From a virus: a stretch of 64,000 nucleotides of DNA. Under the pieces are notes generated by a model that worked only from the letters and a program-made list of their open reading frames with translations, searched no databases and was not told the DNA's origin. A program made the position numbers and the translations under genes. The stretch spans positions 84,446 through 148,445 of the IMG/VR virus record IMGVR_UViG_3300010885_020795; one strand, 5' to 3'. Each line of letters begins with the position of its first letter. The first letter of the stretch is position 1. This document shows, piece after piece, positions 9,046 to 17,513 of the stretch.

Positions 9046-10036
9046 TCAAGTACAAACAAAATCTGATGAATTAAATCTAGGAAAAATACCAGTAGTATTT
9101 TTAAGTTTTGATGAACCCAATGCCGACACGCACTACGAGTTTCTTTATAATAGTCATCCTAGAAAAGACTTGGTTAAACGTGTGCATGGTGTCAAAGGTT
9201 TTGATGCCGCACACAAGGCCTGTGCAGATGCGGCAGGCACTGAAAGATTTTTTACAGTAGACGCAGACTGTTTAGTGGATAAAGCACTATGGAACAAGGC
9301 CTTGGAACTTACTCCCGAGATTAGCAAAGCAACATTTAGCTGGAGTAGCAGAAATGCTGTCAACGGCTTGGTATACGGTAACGGCGGCATTAAATTATGG
9401 TACGCAGAGTATGTTAAGAATATGCAGACACACGAAGCCGCAGATGCAGCCAATGGAAGGGACAATGTAGATTTTTGCTGGGACTTTGAAAATTATAAAC
9501 AAATGAATAACACTTATGGTACTGTATATAATAACAGCACACCATTTCAAGCTTTTAGAGCAGGGTTCCGCGAAGGTATTAAAATGTGTTTAGATCGCGG
9601 AGAAAAGATTGCCACACAAGATTTTAAAACAAAATTCTATCCAGCCAACTATAGTAGATTATTAACATGGATGACAGTGGGCCGTGATGTAGAAAATGGT
9701 ATATGGAGTATGTATGGTGCCAGATTGGCATCAGTTATGTTATACACAGACAGAAAATTTGATCATACATATATTAAAGACTATGATTGGTTTGCTAAGT
9801 TCTGGGAAAGAATTTGGAAAATAACTAGACAGGGTGCTATAGTAGAAGATCAATGCACAGGCCTACAAGGCATGTTGTCTACCGTTTTAGGATTACCTAT
9901 CACTGAACTTAACGCAGAACAAAGTATATTAATTAAACAAATCAGCATAAGTCCTTTGAAGAACAACGATTGGGCTACATTATTAAATGCCAGTAGTTTG
10001 CCATTGTTTGGTTTTACCATGCCCAGATGGAGCTAA
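9020..10036 (+). CDS. GT-A-like DxD protein, second tandem paralogue
   Basis: A 338-residue protein, longer than its two neighbours. It has a 22-residue N-terminal extension and about 70 extra C-terminal residues. It keeps VVFLSFDEPNAD, RVHGVKGFDAAHKACA, VDADCLVD (D81-x-D83), NGLVYGNGGIKLW and AFRAGFREGIKM. It overlaps the first copy by 26 bases and the third by 10. The duplication with divergence suggests three related transferases for successive sugars or acceptors. Confidence 0.55.
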   Translation: MSLLNNILNQVQTKSDELNLGKIPVVFLSFDEPNADTHYEFLYNSHPRKDLVKRVHGVKGFDAAHKACADAAGTERFFTVDADCLVDKALWNKALELTPEISKATFSWSSRNAVNGLVYGNGGIKLWYAEYVKNMQTHEAADAANGRDNVDFCWDFENYKQMNNTYGTVYNNSTPFQAFRAGFREGIKMCLDRGEKIATQDFKTKFYPANYSRLLTWMTVGRDVENGIWSMYGARLASVMLYTDRKFDHTYIKDYDWFAKFWERIWKITRQGAIVEDQCTGLQGMLSTVLGLPITELNAEQSILIKQISISPLKNNDWATLLNASSLPLFGFTMPRWS

Positions 10037-10716
10037 CATTGAGACCCATATACTTTTTATACAACGACGAACTCAATGCAGAAGAAAATTGGCAACGATT
10101 AAAATCATTGACCAAGGGAGATGCCACAGCATTTAAAAGCATAGGCACAATATTTGAAAGCCACAAAGCCATTGCTGATAGTTGTTATGACAGTGAATTT
10201 TATGTAGTAGATGGTGATTGCTGGATACTGGACAACTTTAATTTCGATCAAAAAATTGATTTAAAGCCCAGGAGTGTAGCAGTATTCAGAGCGAAAAATC
10301 CCATCAATGGCTTGGTTTATGGACATGGGGGAATTAAATTATTCAGTAAAGATTGTTTTAGCACGGAAAGGCTAGACAGTCCAGACATGACTACTACACT
10401 AGCAGATGCTTATATCAAAGTAAATGTATTGGCCAGCGAACATAGATTCAATTATACACCCTTTAGTACGTGGCGCACAGCATTCAGAGAAGCTGTTAAA
10501 CTCAGCAGTGGAATTAATAAAAACAACAACGATCAAGAAAGCCAGGATCGGCTAACAATGTGGTGCCAAGCAGGAATAGAAAATAACTACGGATATTTTA
10601 GTTTAATTGGTGCCAGGCAAGGAGTTGCTTATGCAAAGAAATATAAAAATAACTTAGACAAGGTCAATGAGTTTGAATGGCTGGAAGAACAATTCATTAA
10701 ATGGGTCGGCATATAA
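10027..10716 (+). CDS. GT-A-like DxD protein, third tandem paralogue
   Basis: A 229-residue protein, the shortest copy. It carries IYFLYNDELNAEENWQRL, IFESHKAIADS, YVVDGDCWILDNF (D62-x-D64), KNPINGLVYGHGGIKLF and FSTWRTAFREAVKLSSG. It lacks the first copy's extra residues between the N-terminal strand and the DxD region. No transmembrane or signal segment is seen. It is followed by a methyltransferase-like gene, with one base between them. Confidence 0.55.
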   Translation: MELTLRPIYFLYNDELNAEENWQRLKSLTKGDATAFKSIGTIFESHKAIADSCYDSEFYVVDGDCWILDNFNFDQKIDLKPRSVAVFRAKNPINGLVYGHGGIKLFSKDCFSTERLDSPDMTTTLADAYIKVNVLASEHRFNYTPFSTWRTAFREAVKLSSGINKNNNDQESQDRLTMWCQAGIENNYGYFSLIGARQGVAYAKKYKNNLDKVNEFEWLEEQFIKWVGI

Positions 10717-10717
10717 T

Positions 10718-11683
10718 ATGGAACGCAAAGTAGAAGACGAATTTAGTTGGTTGTTCGGACTTAGAAGTTACTTTATGTTTGTCAATGACACGGATAAATT
10801 ACGCATTGTAAAAAATCTAATAGCATTGAAATACGGCAAAGCCGAAGACATGCATCATATTATCAGACGTGTCTGCTTGGAAGATGTTGAGTTTTATACC
10901 AACGATTATCAAATTGAAAATAGAGCAATGAGATATGAAATATACTTTGACTTGCTGAACAAACAAGCTAGTCGCTGGAGCGTTGACGGTATATTATCAT
11001 TGATGAAATTATTGTTCAAAGACAAAATGATTGATAGTCTATCGGAAATAGTAAGAATATACAGTTTAGATACCAGTGTTAAAGATGCATTCAGCAAAGG
11101 ACAAGTTACCAGTAAAGTTTGGCTGGCAGAAACATTACAAAAAGTAATTAACCCAAATAATCGACTTGATAACATTGTTCTTATTGGCGGATGGTACGGA
11201 CACATAACCAAGTACTTAGAAGGTCGTGTAGATTATCGTAAGTTATACAATATAGACCCGCACGAATTTAACAGTTTTATAGGTAAAAAATATTTTAATA
11301 ATATGTCGGATAGATATGTTGCCAGTAGTGTATTAATCGAAGATGTAGACTACATACCCAATCAGGGATATAATATTCCCCAGGGGGAGTACGATGAAAA
11401 TAATGCTTACAAGTTTAACATTAATAAGAATATAATAGTTAATCCGGATTTAATTATCAATACCAGTGCAGAACACATGTCGGACAATTGGTTTAATAGA
11501 ATATCTGTAGATAAAATGGTGGCCATACAAACAAATAATTTATTTGATATTGCACCGGATCACTATAATTGCATTGACTCACAGAGCCAACTCGAAACAA
11601 AATATCCAATGTCTAAGGTACTGTTTCAAGGTGAGCTAGACATAGGCATAGGAAAACGTTTTATGCGGATAGGTATCAAATAA
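10718..11683 (+). CDS. Class I SAM methyltransferase-like protein
   Basis: A 321-residue protein. The ATG at 10718 follows the previous stop at once; upstream in-frame starts would lie inside that gene. In the middle, NIVLIGGWYGHITKYL looks like the glycine-rich strand-loop of a Rossmann methyltransferase, LYNIDPHEFNSF follows as the acidic strand, and DLIINTSAEHMSDNWF would be the motif IV strand. The N-terminal 150 residues are helical and unassigned. Its stop overlaps the first radical-SAM gene (TAATG), so it links the glycan and radical-SAM blocks. Confidence 0.55.
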   Translation: MERKVEDEFSWLFGLRSYFMFVNDTDKLRIVKNLIALKYGKAEDMHHIIRRVCLEDVEFYTNDYQIENRAMRYEIYFDLLNKQASRWSVDGILSLMKLLFKDKMIDSLSEIVRIYSLDTSVKDAFSKGQVTSKVWLAETLQKVINPNNRLDNIVLIGGWYGHITKYLEGRVDYRKLYNIDPHEFNSFIGKKYFNNMSDRYVASSVLIEDVDYIPNQGYNIPQGEYDENNAYKFNINKNIIVNPDLIINTSAEHMSDNWFNRISVDKMVAIQTNNLFDIAPDHYNCIDSQSQLETKYPMSKVLFQGELDIGIGKRFMRIGIK

Positions 11684-12855
11684 TGTATAAATCTTCTGAA
11701 ATTACCACAGTACACTTAGAGCTGTCGGAACTATGTAATGCTAGCTGTCCTCAATGTGCTAGAAATATCAACGGCGGCGAAGAAAATCCGCAGTTACATG
11801 GTGCTGAATTAAGTCTAGAAGATGTGGAGAAAATTTTTAAGCCCGATTTTATTCAACAGTTGAAAAGATTATACATGTGCGGTAACTATGGAGATCCTAT
11901 TACTGCCAAGGATACCAAAGAGATATTTTCTTACATACGCAGTCATAATCCCACTATGCAGTTAAGTATGCATACTAATGCCAGTGCTAAAACTCCGGAG
12001 TGGTGGAGTCAATTACCCCAGGCCATGGGCGCTAATCATTATGTTGTGTTTGGTTTAGATGGATTGGCAGATACTAATCATTTGTATCGTCAAGGCACAA
12101 TATGGTCTAAGATCATGGACAATGCTCGGGCATTTATTGCCGCAGGCGGAAGAGCACGATGGGATTATATTGTGTTTGCACACAACGAGCATCAGGTAGA
12201 AGAAGCCAGAGCATTGGCAAAAGAAATGGGCTTTGAACAATTTAATATTAAAAAGTCTAATAGATTTTTTAGCACTACGCAGGGTGCTGTTAAAATGGCT
12301 CATCAAGCAGGCAATCGTCGAGGACAGGAAACTACGTTGATTGCCATGCCTACTAATCCCGAATATCAAAATACAGCGATCAAGCAAATGGTGGAAATCA
12401 GCAAAGACAAAGGAGAGATTCCTATTAACTTTATGACCACTGTAGCTGACACAGAAGGAAGATTGGGCATACAAAAATTTAATTTTGATCCTGATAAAAA
12501 GAAAGACATGGAAAAGTATTGGGACTCTGTGCCTATAAAATGTAAAGTCTCCGAAGAGAAAAGCATATACATCACAGCAGAAGGTTATTTAATGCCCTGT
12601 TGTTGGACTGCTGGTCAGATGTACATTTGGTATTGGAAACCAAGAGGCGGCCAAATCTGGCAAGCAATACGCCAAGCTGGCTTGGATAATTTAAATGCTA
12701 AGACACGAGATCTGAGATCATTGATAGACGGTGACTTTATACAAAAAATCATTCCCAATAGTTGGAATAAATCTAGTTGTGCAGAAGGTAAACTAGCAGT
12801 CTGCGCCAAAACTTGCGGCAATAAATATGATGCATTTGCGGAACAATTTAAATGA
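11683..12855 (+). CDS. Radical SAM protein with C-terminal SPASM-like cysteines (1 of 9)
   Basis: A 390-residue protein. C18-x3-C22-x2-C25 (in LCNASCPQC) is the 4Fe-4S/SAM motif. The usual GGE element is replaced by YMCGNYGDPITA. Near the C-terminus, KCKVSEEKSIYITAEGYLMPCCW and later Cys residues (SSCAEG, AVCAKTCGN) suggest an auxiliary cluster. The next gene is a close paralogue with the same GDP variant. SPASM proteins commonly modify peptides or alcohols; no precursor peptide is apparent nearby. Confidence 0.85.
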   Translation: MYKSSEITTVHLELSELCNASCPQCARNINGGEENPQLHGAELSLEDVEKIFKPDFIQQLKRLYMCGNYGDPITAKDTKEIFSYIRSHNPTMQLSMHTNASAKTPEWWSQLPQAMGANHYVVFGLDGLADTNHLYRQGTIWSKIMDNARAFIAAGGRARWDYIVFAHNEHQVEEARALAKEMGFEQFNIKKSNRFFSTTQGAVKMAHQAGNRRGQETTLIAMPTNPEYQNTAIKQMVEISKDKGEIPINFMTTVADTEGRLGIQKFNFDPDKKKDMEKYWDSVPIKCKVSEEKSIYITAEGYLMPCCWTAGQMYIWYWKPRGGQIWQAIRQAGLDNLNAKTRDLRSLIDGDFIQKIIPNSWNKSSCAEGKLAVCAKTCGNKYDAFAEQFK

Positions 12856-13937
12856 ACATAGATAATATTAAAAAAATAGAATTAGAAATAACCAGCAACT
12901 GCAATGCCGCTTGTCCTGGTTGTGCAAGAACACAAAATTTAGATTCTCTAGTAGTAGAAGATTTTAGCATTGATGATTTAAAAAGAATATTTCCCGATCA
13001 AAGACATATAAACAACAAACAATTTAAATTTTGCGGAGTACTGGGCGATCCTATTATCAATGAGGATTGCCTGGAGATGATAAAATATTTGGTGGCCCAT
13101 GGAGGTTATTGCCAATTGAGCACCAATGGTAGTCTGCGTAATCGCGCATGGTGGCAAGAATTGGGACAACTTAGTAAAGACACAGGACTAGTCGATGTTA
13201 ATTTTTGCGTGGACGGCCATAAAGAAACTAATCATATCTACAGAGTTAATACAAGTTTTGACATAATTGCTAGAAATATGGAAGCCTATGCTTATGGCGG
13301 CGAAGGCCGTCAACTAGCAACATGGATTTATATTGTATTTGATCATAATGAACATGAATTAGAAGCTGCCAAAGAACACGCAGTTAGATTGGGATTTAAA
13401 TTTGCCACAAGAACTGGCATGCGTAACAGTATGCATGATTGGGTAGCAAAAATTCGTAAAAAGACCAATGGAGTCTTAGTCAAAGAAACAGCGGTTATCA
13501 CTACCACGGGCAGTAAAGAACACAGTAAAAAAGCTCTAGTCAAAGACTTGGACGCATTTATTAATACGTACAAGCCTAAAATGATGACAGGTCCAGTGAC
13601 TATCATTGATAAAAAGACAGAGATTTTAAATACAATGCAATGTAAATTGATTCACGAAGGTGAAATTTTCATAGCAAGTAATCAATCAATGTGGCCCTGC
13701 TGTTTCCTTTGGGACAGCGCATTTATGAATAAAGAAAAAATCCTAGACAAACTTGCTGACTACGGCAACGAATGGAACAGTTTAAAAGTTCACAGTATAG
13801 AAGAAATTTTAGCACATCCTTGGTTCGACAGTATTTTAGCAATGAGTTGGGAACCCGGCCATTCAAAACACCTAACACGCTGTATTAGAACCTGCGCTTA
13901 CAATAAAGCTTATCAAAACGAAATAACGCACCAATAA
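12852..13937 (+). CDS. Radical SAM protein, tandem paralogue of its upstream neighbour (2 of 9)
   Basis: A 361-residue protein. C17-x3-C21-x2-C24 (NCNAACPGC) opens the protein, and FCGVLGDPIINED replaces the GGE motif exactly as in the upstream paralogue. The C-terminal MQCKLIHEGEIFIAS and MWPCCFLW match its putative auxiliary-cluster region. It overlaps the preceding gene by four bases. An AATAAATA late-promoter-like box lies just beyond its end. Confidence 0.84.
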   Translation: MNIDNIKKIELEITSNCNAACPGCARTQNLDSLVVEDFSIDDLKRIFPDQRHINNKQFKFCGVLGDPIINEDCLEMIKYLVAHGGYCQLSTNGSLRNRAWWQELGQLSKDTGLVDVNFCVDGHKETNHIYRVNTSFDIIARNMEAYAYGGEGRQLATWIYIVFDHNEHELEAAKEHAVRLGFKFATRTGMRNSMHDWVAKIRKKTNGVLVKETAVITTTGSKEHSKKALVKDLDAFINTYKPKMMTGPVTIIDKKTEILNTMQCKLIHEGEIFIASNQSMWPCCFLWDSAFMNKEKILDKLADYGNEWNSLKVHSIEEILAHPWFDSILAMSWEPGHSKHLTRCIRTCAYNKAYQNEITHQ

Positions 13938-13940
13938 ATA
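13933..13940 (+). promoter_or_regulatory. Late-promoter-like box AATAAATA at a start codon
   Basis: AATAAATA on the + strand, six bases before the ATG at 13947, without a Shine-Dalgarno. It is one of very few intergenic gaps in the left half. Confidence 0.45.
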
Positions 13941-13946
13941 ATACAT

Positions 13947-15344
13947 ATGAGCGATCCAAGTAAAACATTCTGTATCCTACCCTGGATACATTTAAGTACA
14001 AGACCCAATGGGCACATGCGAGTTTGTTGTACAGCCAATGCCAGTAGCGTGGGCCCGACAAATGATAAAATACACGGCGGTGAAGTCGGCGTGTTAAAAA
14101 ACGAAGATGGTAAACCAGCTAATCTCAATGTAACAGACTTCCTGTCAAGTTGGAATAATACTTACATGAAGAATACACGACTAAAAATGTTGGCAGGAGA
14201 AGAGCCGCCTAGCTGTGTTAAATGTTATAAAGAAGAACGCGAAGGACATAAGAGTAAACGCCAATGGGAAACTGCTTATTGGAAACAGCGTGTCGACCTA
14301 GATCAACTAATAACCAACACACAGGAAGATGGCAGCGTGCCTCCGCATGTTGCTTATATTGACATGCGTTTTGGAACTAAATGTAACCTAGCCTGTGTTA
14401 TGTGCAGTCCACATGATAGTAGCTTATGGGTACCGGAATGGAACGCAATTTATCCTGAAATAAAAAACCCCACTCTCAAAGAAAGTATGGGATGGAATAA
14501 CAAAGGTAAAGAAAATGGTGCCAGCTATAATTGGCACAAGAATAATCCTGAATTTTGGACGCAGTTATGGGATCAGATTCCCAACATGAAGCAACTTTAT
14601 TTTGCCGGTGGCGAACCTTTGATTATTGAGGAACACTATGAAATTTTGGAACAATGTATTAAACGCGGTTATGCCAAAGACATGGAAATCCGATACAACA
14701 GCAACGGAGTCGAATGGAGAGAAGACTTGTTCGACCTATGGAAGCATTTCAAACTCGTACGTTATCACTACAGCGTGGATGCTTTGGGAGAGCGCAATGA
14801 TTATATCCGATACCCCAGTAAGTGGCAACGAAACCTCGAAGCCTTTAGACAACTAGACGAAGAGACTAGCAGTAATGTAGAAGTCACTATTGCCTGTGCA
14901 GTACAGGCACTGAACATTTATTATATTCCTGAATTTTTAAAATGGAAATTGGAACACGGCTTTAAGAAGATTAACATGTGGCCATTCGGCGCAGGCGGCA
15001 TCAACTATCACTTTGTTTACCACCCACCGCATTTAAATGTCAAAGTATTACCAGCTTGGTTTAAAGATGAAATAGAAGCCAAGTATGAAGAGTTTATCCC
15101 ATGGTGGAAAGAAAATTGGCAAAAAGGTGTGCCAGCGTGGCATCAAGGTCGAGTCACTGAAGAACAATGGCTAAATGCAGACTATGGAATTAGTAGACTA
15201 CGCGGCATGGTTAACTTTGCCAAGAGCGAAGACTGGAGCAATCGTTTACCAGAAATGAAAGAATATTTGGAAACATTGGACAAGCATAGAGGCACAGACT
15301 TTTATAAAACATTTCCAGAAATGAAGGATATTTTTAATGGATAA
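13947..15344 (+). CDS. Radical SAM protein with N-terminal twitch-type cysteines (3 of 9)
   Basis: A 465-residue protein. The N-terminal part has C9, C27-C28 and C90-x2-C93 (FCILPW, RVCC, SCVKC), a probable auxiliary Fe-S site ahead of the core. C146-x3-C150-x2-C153 (KCNLACVMC) is the radical-SAM motif and FAGGEPLI the SAM-binding element. SVDALGERNDYIRYP is a conserved late motif shared with the other twitch-type proteins here. No Shine-Dalgarno is seen, but AATAAATA ends six bases before the ATG, so a leaderless transcript is possible. Confidence 0.85.
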   Translation: MSDPSKTFCILPWIHLSTRPNGHMRVCCTANASSVGPTNDKIHGGEVGVLKNEDGKPANLNVTDFLSSWNNTYMKNTRLKMLAGEEPPSCVKCYKEEREGHKSKRQWETAYWKQRVDLDQLITNTQEDGSVPPHVAYIDMRFGTKCNLACVMCSPHDSSLWVPEWNAIYPEIKNPTLKESMGWNNKGKENGASYNWHKNNPEFWTQLWDQIPNMKQLYFAGGEPLIIEEHYEILEQCIKRGYAKDMEIRYNSNGVEWREDLFDLWKHFKLVRYHYSVDALGERNDYIRYPSKWQRNLEAFRQLDEETSSNVEVTIACAVQALNIYYIPEFLKWKLEHGFKKINMWPFGAGGINYHFVYHPPHLNVKVLPAWFKDEIEAKYEEFIPWWKENWQKGVPAWHQGRVTEEQWLNADYGISRLRGMVNFAKSEDWSNRLPEMKEYLETLDKHRGTDFYKTFPEMKDIFNG

Positions 15345-16668
15345 AATTGCTTGTTATTATACACTAGGTGGCATTAATTATAAAAATGGATTTGTAACTA
15401 GTTGCCCACAACAAAGTGATCAGTTACATATCATTGAGAATACACAGGTAATCAAACCCAGTGAAATTATTAATAGTGCTGGATTTAAAAAACATAGACA
15501 AGAAATGATGTCTGGCACTTGGAGTAAAGGCTGTCATTTATGTCAGGAAGTAGAAGAAGCCAACGCAGGTAAAACCATGCGTGATGATCAGCCAGCTGAT
15601 GAAACTTACTACGATGCCGACACAGGCGCAATTAAGTTTGATGGTGTCCATCATGTGGAACTTCGTTTCAGTAATGCTTGTAACATGGCCTGCTTACATT
15701 GCAGTGAAGTGTACAGCAGTGGCTGGATGACCAAGTTAAAACACTACGAAGCAGATCAAGAAGATTGGGATAATAAACTTATACAATTAACAAGAGTCAT
15801 GCATCGTGCTAATCCAGCTGATGATCTGAGTATAGGCATCAGTATAGAACAAATGACTGAAATTGTCACGGATCTAAATGCAAATTTTCCTTTAATAGAA
15901 AAAGTAGACTTTGCAGGCGGCGAAGTACTGTATCAAAAACAGTTTTTCCCCTGTCTAGAACTTCTGGGACAACATCCAAATGCCAAAAATATGACATTGT
16001 GTTTCCACAGTAATTTTAATGCCAAGTTTGATCCAGCAAAGCTCTATGAATTACTACTGCCCTTTGGCAAAGTTACAATCATGATGAGCATTGACAGTGG
16101 TAAAAATATCTATCCTTATTTTAGAACCGGTGACTGGAACGTGTTAAAAACAAACATAGCGGCATTCAAAGCCTTGGACAAGTCCAAGAAATTTGACATG
16201 AACTTGGTTTGTACTACCAGTGCTTATCAAATCATGGACATTGAAGATGTCATGGAAAGCTTCCTAAGCTTGGACATTGATTGGATAAACAGCAGTATTG
16301 TATACACTCCTAGATATCTAAGCCCTGCACTAATGATGCACAATTTTGAAGAACATGTTCGTGCAGACTTGGCCAAGGCAAGACAAGTTATAGACAAAGA
16401 AAAAGAAAAAAGATTTGCAGATTTGGAAACGTATTCCACGCTAAGATCATGGCGTAAAGGCAAACAACATTTTGCCGACATTGACAGCGCATACGAAGCC
16501 CTTGACAACATCGAGGATTACGTGTATAATTTTAAAACAGATATAAAACAATACGAAGCCTTTCTTGTGTACATAAGAAAGACTGATATGATATGGAAGC
16601 AAAGCTTCAATGATCATTTTACAAAATATCAATATATTGATAACAAAATAGTAAGGGTGACCCAATGA
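15337..16668 (+). CDS. Radical SAM protein with N-terminal auxiliary cysteines (4 of 9)
   Basis: A 443-residue protein. C6, C23 and C66-x2-C69 (GCHLC) form an N-terminal set like the twitch-type neighbours, but without the adjacent CC pair. C115-x3-C119-x2-C122 (ACNMACLHC) is the core motif and DFAGGEVLY the GGE element. MSIDSGKNIYPYFRTG corresponds to the SVDALG...IRYP region of the other copies. It overlaps both neighbours by 8 and 4 bases. Confidence 0.84.
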   Translation: MDKIACYYTLGGINYKNGFVTSCPQQSDQLHIIENTQVIKPSEIINSAGFKKHRQEMMSGTWSKGCHLCQEVEEANAGKTMRDDQPADETYYDADTGAIKFDGVHHVELRFSNACNMACLHCSEVYSSGWMTKLKHYEADQEDWDNKLIQLTRVMHRANPADDLSIGISIEQMTEIVTDLNANFPLIEKVDFAGGEVLYQKQFFPCLELLGQHPNAKNMTLCFHSNFNAKFDPAKLYELLLPFGKVTIMMSIDSGKNIYPYFRTGDWNVLKTNIAAFKALDKSKKFDMNLVCTTSAYQIMDIEDVMESFLSLDIDWINSSIVYTPRYLSPALMMHNFEEHVRADLAKARQVIDKEKEKRFADLETYSTLRSWRKGKQHFADIDSAYEALDNIEDYVYNFKTDIKQYEAFLVYIRKTDMIWKQSFNDHFTKYQYIDNKIVRVTQ

Positions 16669-17513
16669 TAGATTTTTCAGCATCAAATAAATTATATGAA
16701 ACTAGAGACCCCAGTATAGAAGTTAATTTGTACAACTTTGATGGCTTGGATATTCCATTTAATCCAGAATGGACCAATATAGGAATTAACCTAAGTGGTG
16801 GTGCAGATAGTAGTTGTCTGCTAATGTTGTTGTCTAAGATAATTACTAGAACCGGCAGTAAGTGTCGCGTTCATGTTATTCAACATCTACGTTGCTGGAG
16901 TATTCGTCCCTGGCAGGGCCCAGTGGCCATGGCAGTATTCAATAAGTTCCAGGAATTATTTCCTAACATTGAATATATTCGTTATAAAAATTTTATACCG
17001 GTTGGCTTAGAATGGGGTGTAATTGGACCAATTACCAAAGATGATAAAGGCAGAGATCGTAGCGGTGATCAAATTATTGTTGACGAGTTTAACAATTATA
17101 TGTTGTACACAGAAAAATTAGATGCTATGTATAACGGCACTAGTAGAAATCCAGATGTAGACTTTGCCAGTAAGATGATGAACAGAGAATTATCCCCCGA
17201 AGAAGGAAATCTCAAAGATATCATGTTTAAGAGATTGGGCGGATTGATTATTCTTCCATTTAAGTTTGTACGCAAGGATTGGATCGTTGCAGAATACTAT
17301 AGACAGGGCATGGAAGAACTTTATAACACCACACGTAGCTGTGAAGGCAACGTTGGCCATGCATCCAGTGCAGATATAATTCCTACCTTAGATGACTATA
17401 AACCAGGACAGTATGTACCTGTTTGCAATGAATGTTTCTGGTGTAACGAACGTAACTGGGCAGATAGCAAGTTAGAGGAAACATTAAAACTTTTAGAGGA
17501 TCAATCTAATTGA
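16665..17513 (+). CDS. PP-loop ATPase, QueC-like
   Basis: A 282-residue protein. NLSGGADSSCLLMLL (SGGADS at residues 44-49) is the PP-loop of N-type ATP pyrophosphatases. The C-terminal C226-x27-C254-x2-C257-x2-C260 resembles the zinc site of QueC (7-cyano-7-deazaguanine synthase), but with a much longer first spacing. It could supply the preQ0 step missing from the 7-deazaguanine genes on the other strand. It could instead activate an acid for amidation or adenylation in the radical-SAM pathway in whose operon it sits; context favours the latter. Confidence 0.72.
   Translation: MIDFSASNKLYETRDPSIEVNLYNFDGLDIPFNPEWTNIGINLSGGADSSCLLMLLSKIITRTGSKCRVHVIQHLRCWSIRPWQGPVAMAVFNKFQELFPNIEYIRYKNFIPVGLEWGVIGPITKDDKGRDRSGDQIIVDEFNNYMLYTEKLDAMYNGTSRNPDVDFASKMMNRELSPEEGNLKDIMFKRLGGLIILPFKFVRKDWIVAEYYRQGMEELYNTTRSCEGNVGHASSADIIPTLDDYKPGQYVPVCNECFWCNERNWADSKLEETLKLLEDQSN

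Noticed and set aside
12820-12827. AATAAATA on the + strand 24 bases before a radical-SAM gene
   Set aside because: It lies in coding sequence (Asn-Lys-Tyr), and the gene is translationally coupled by a four-base overlap, so a promoter is not needed.
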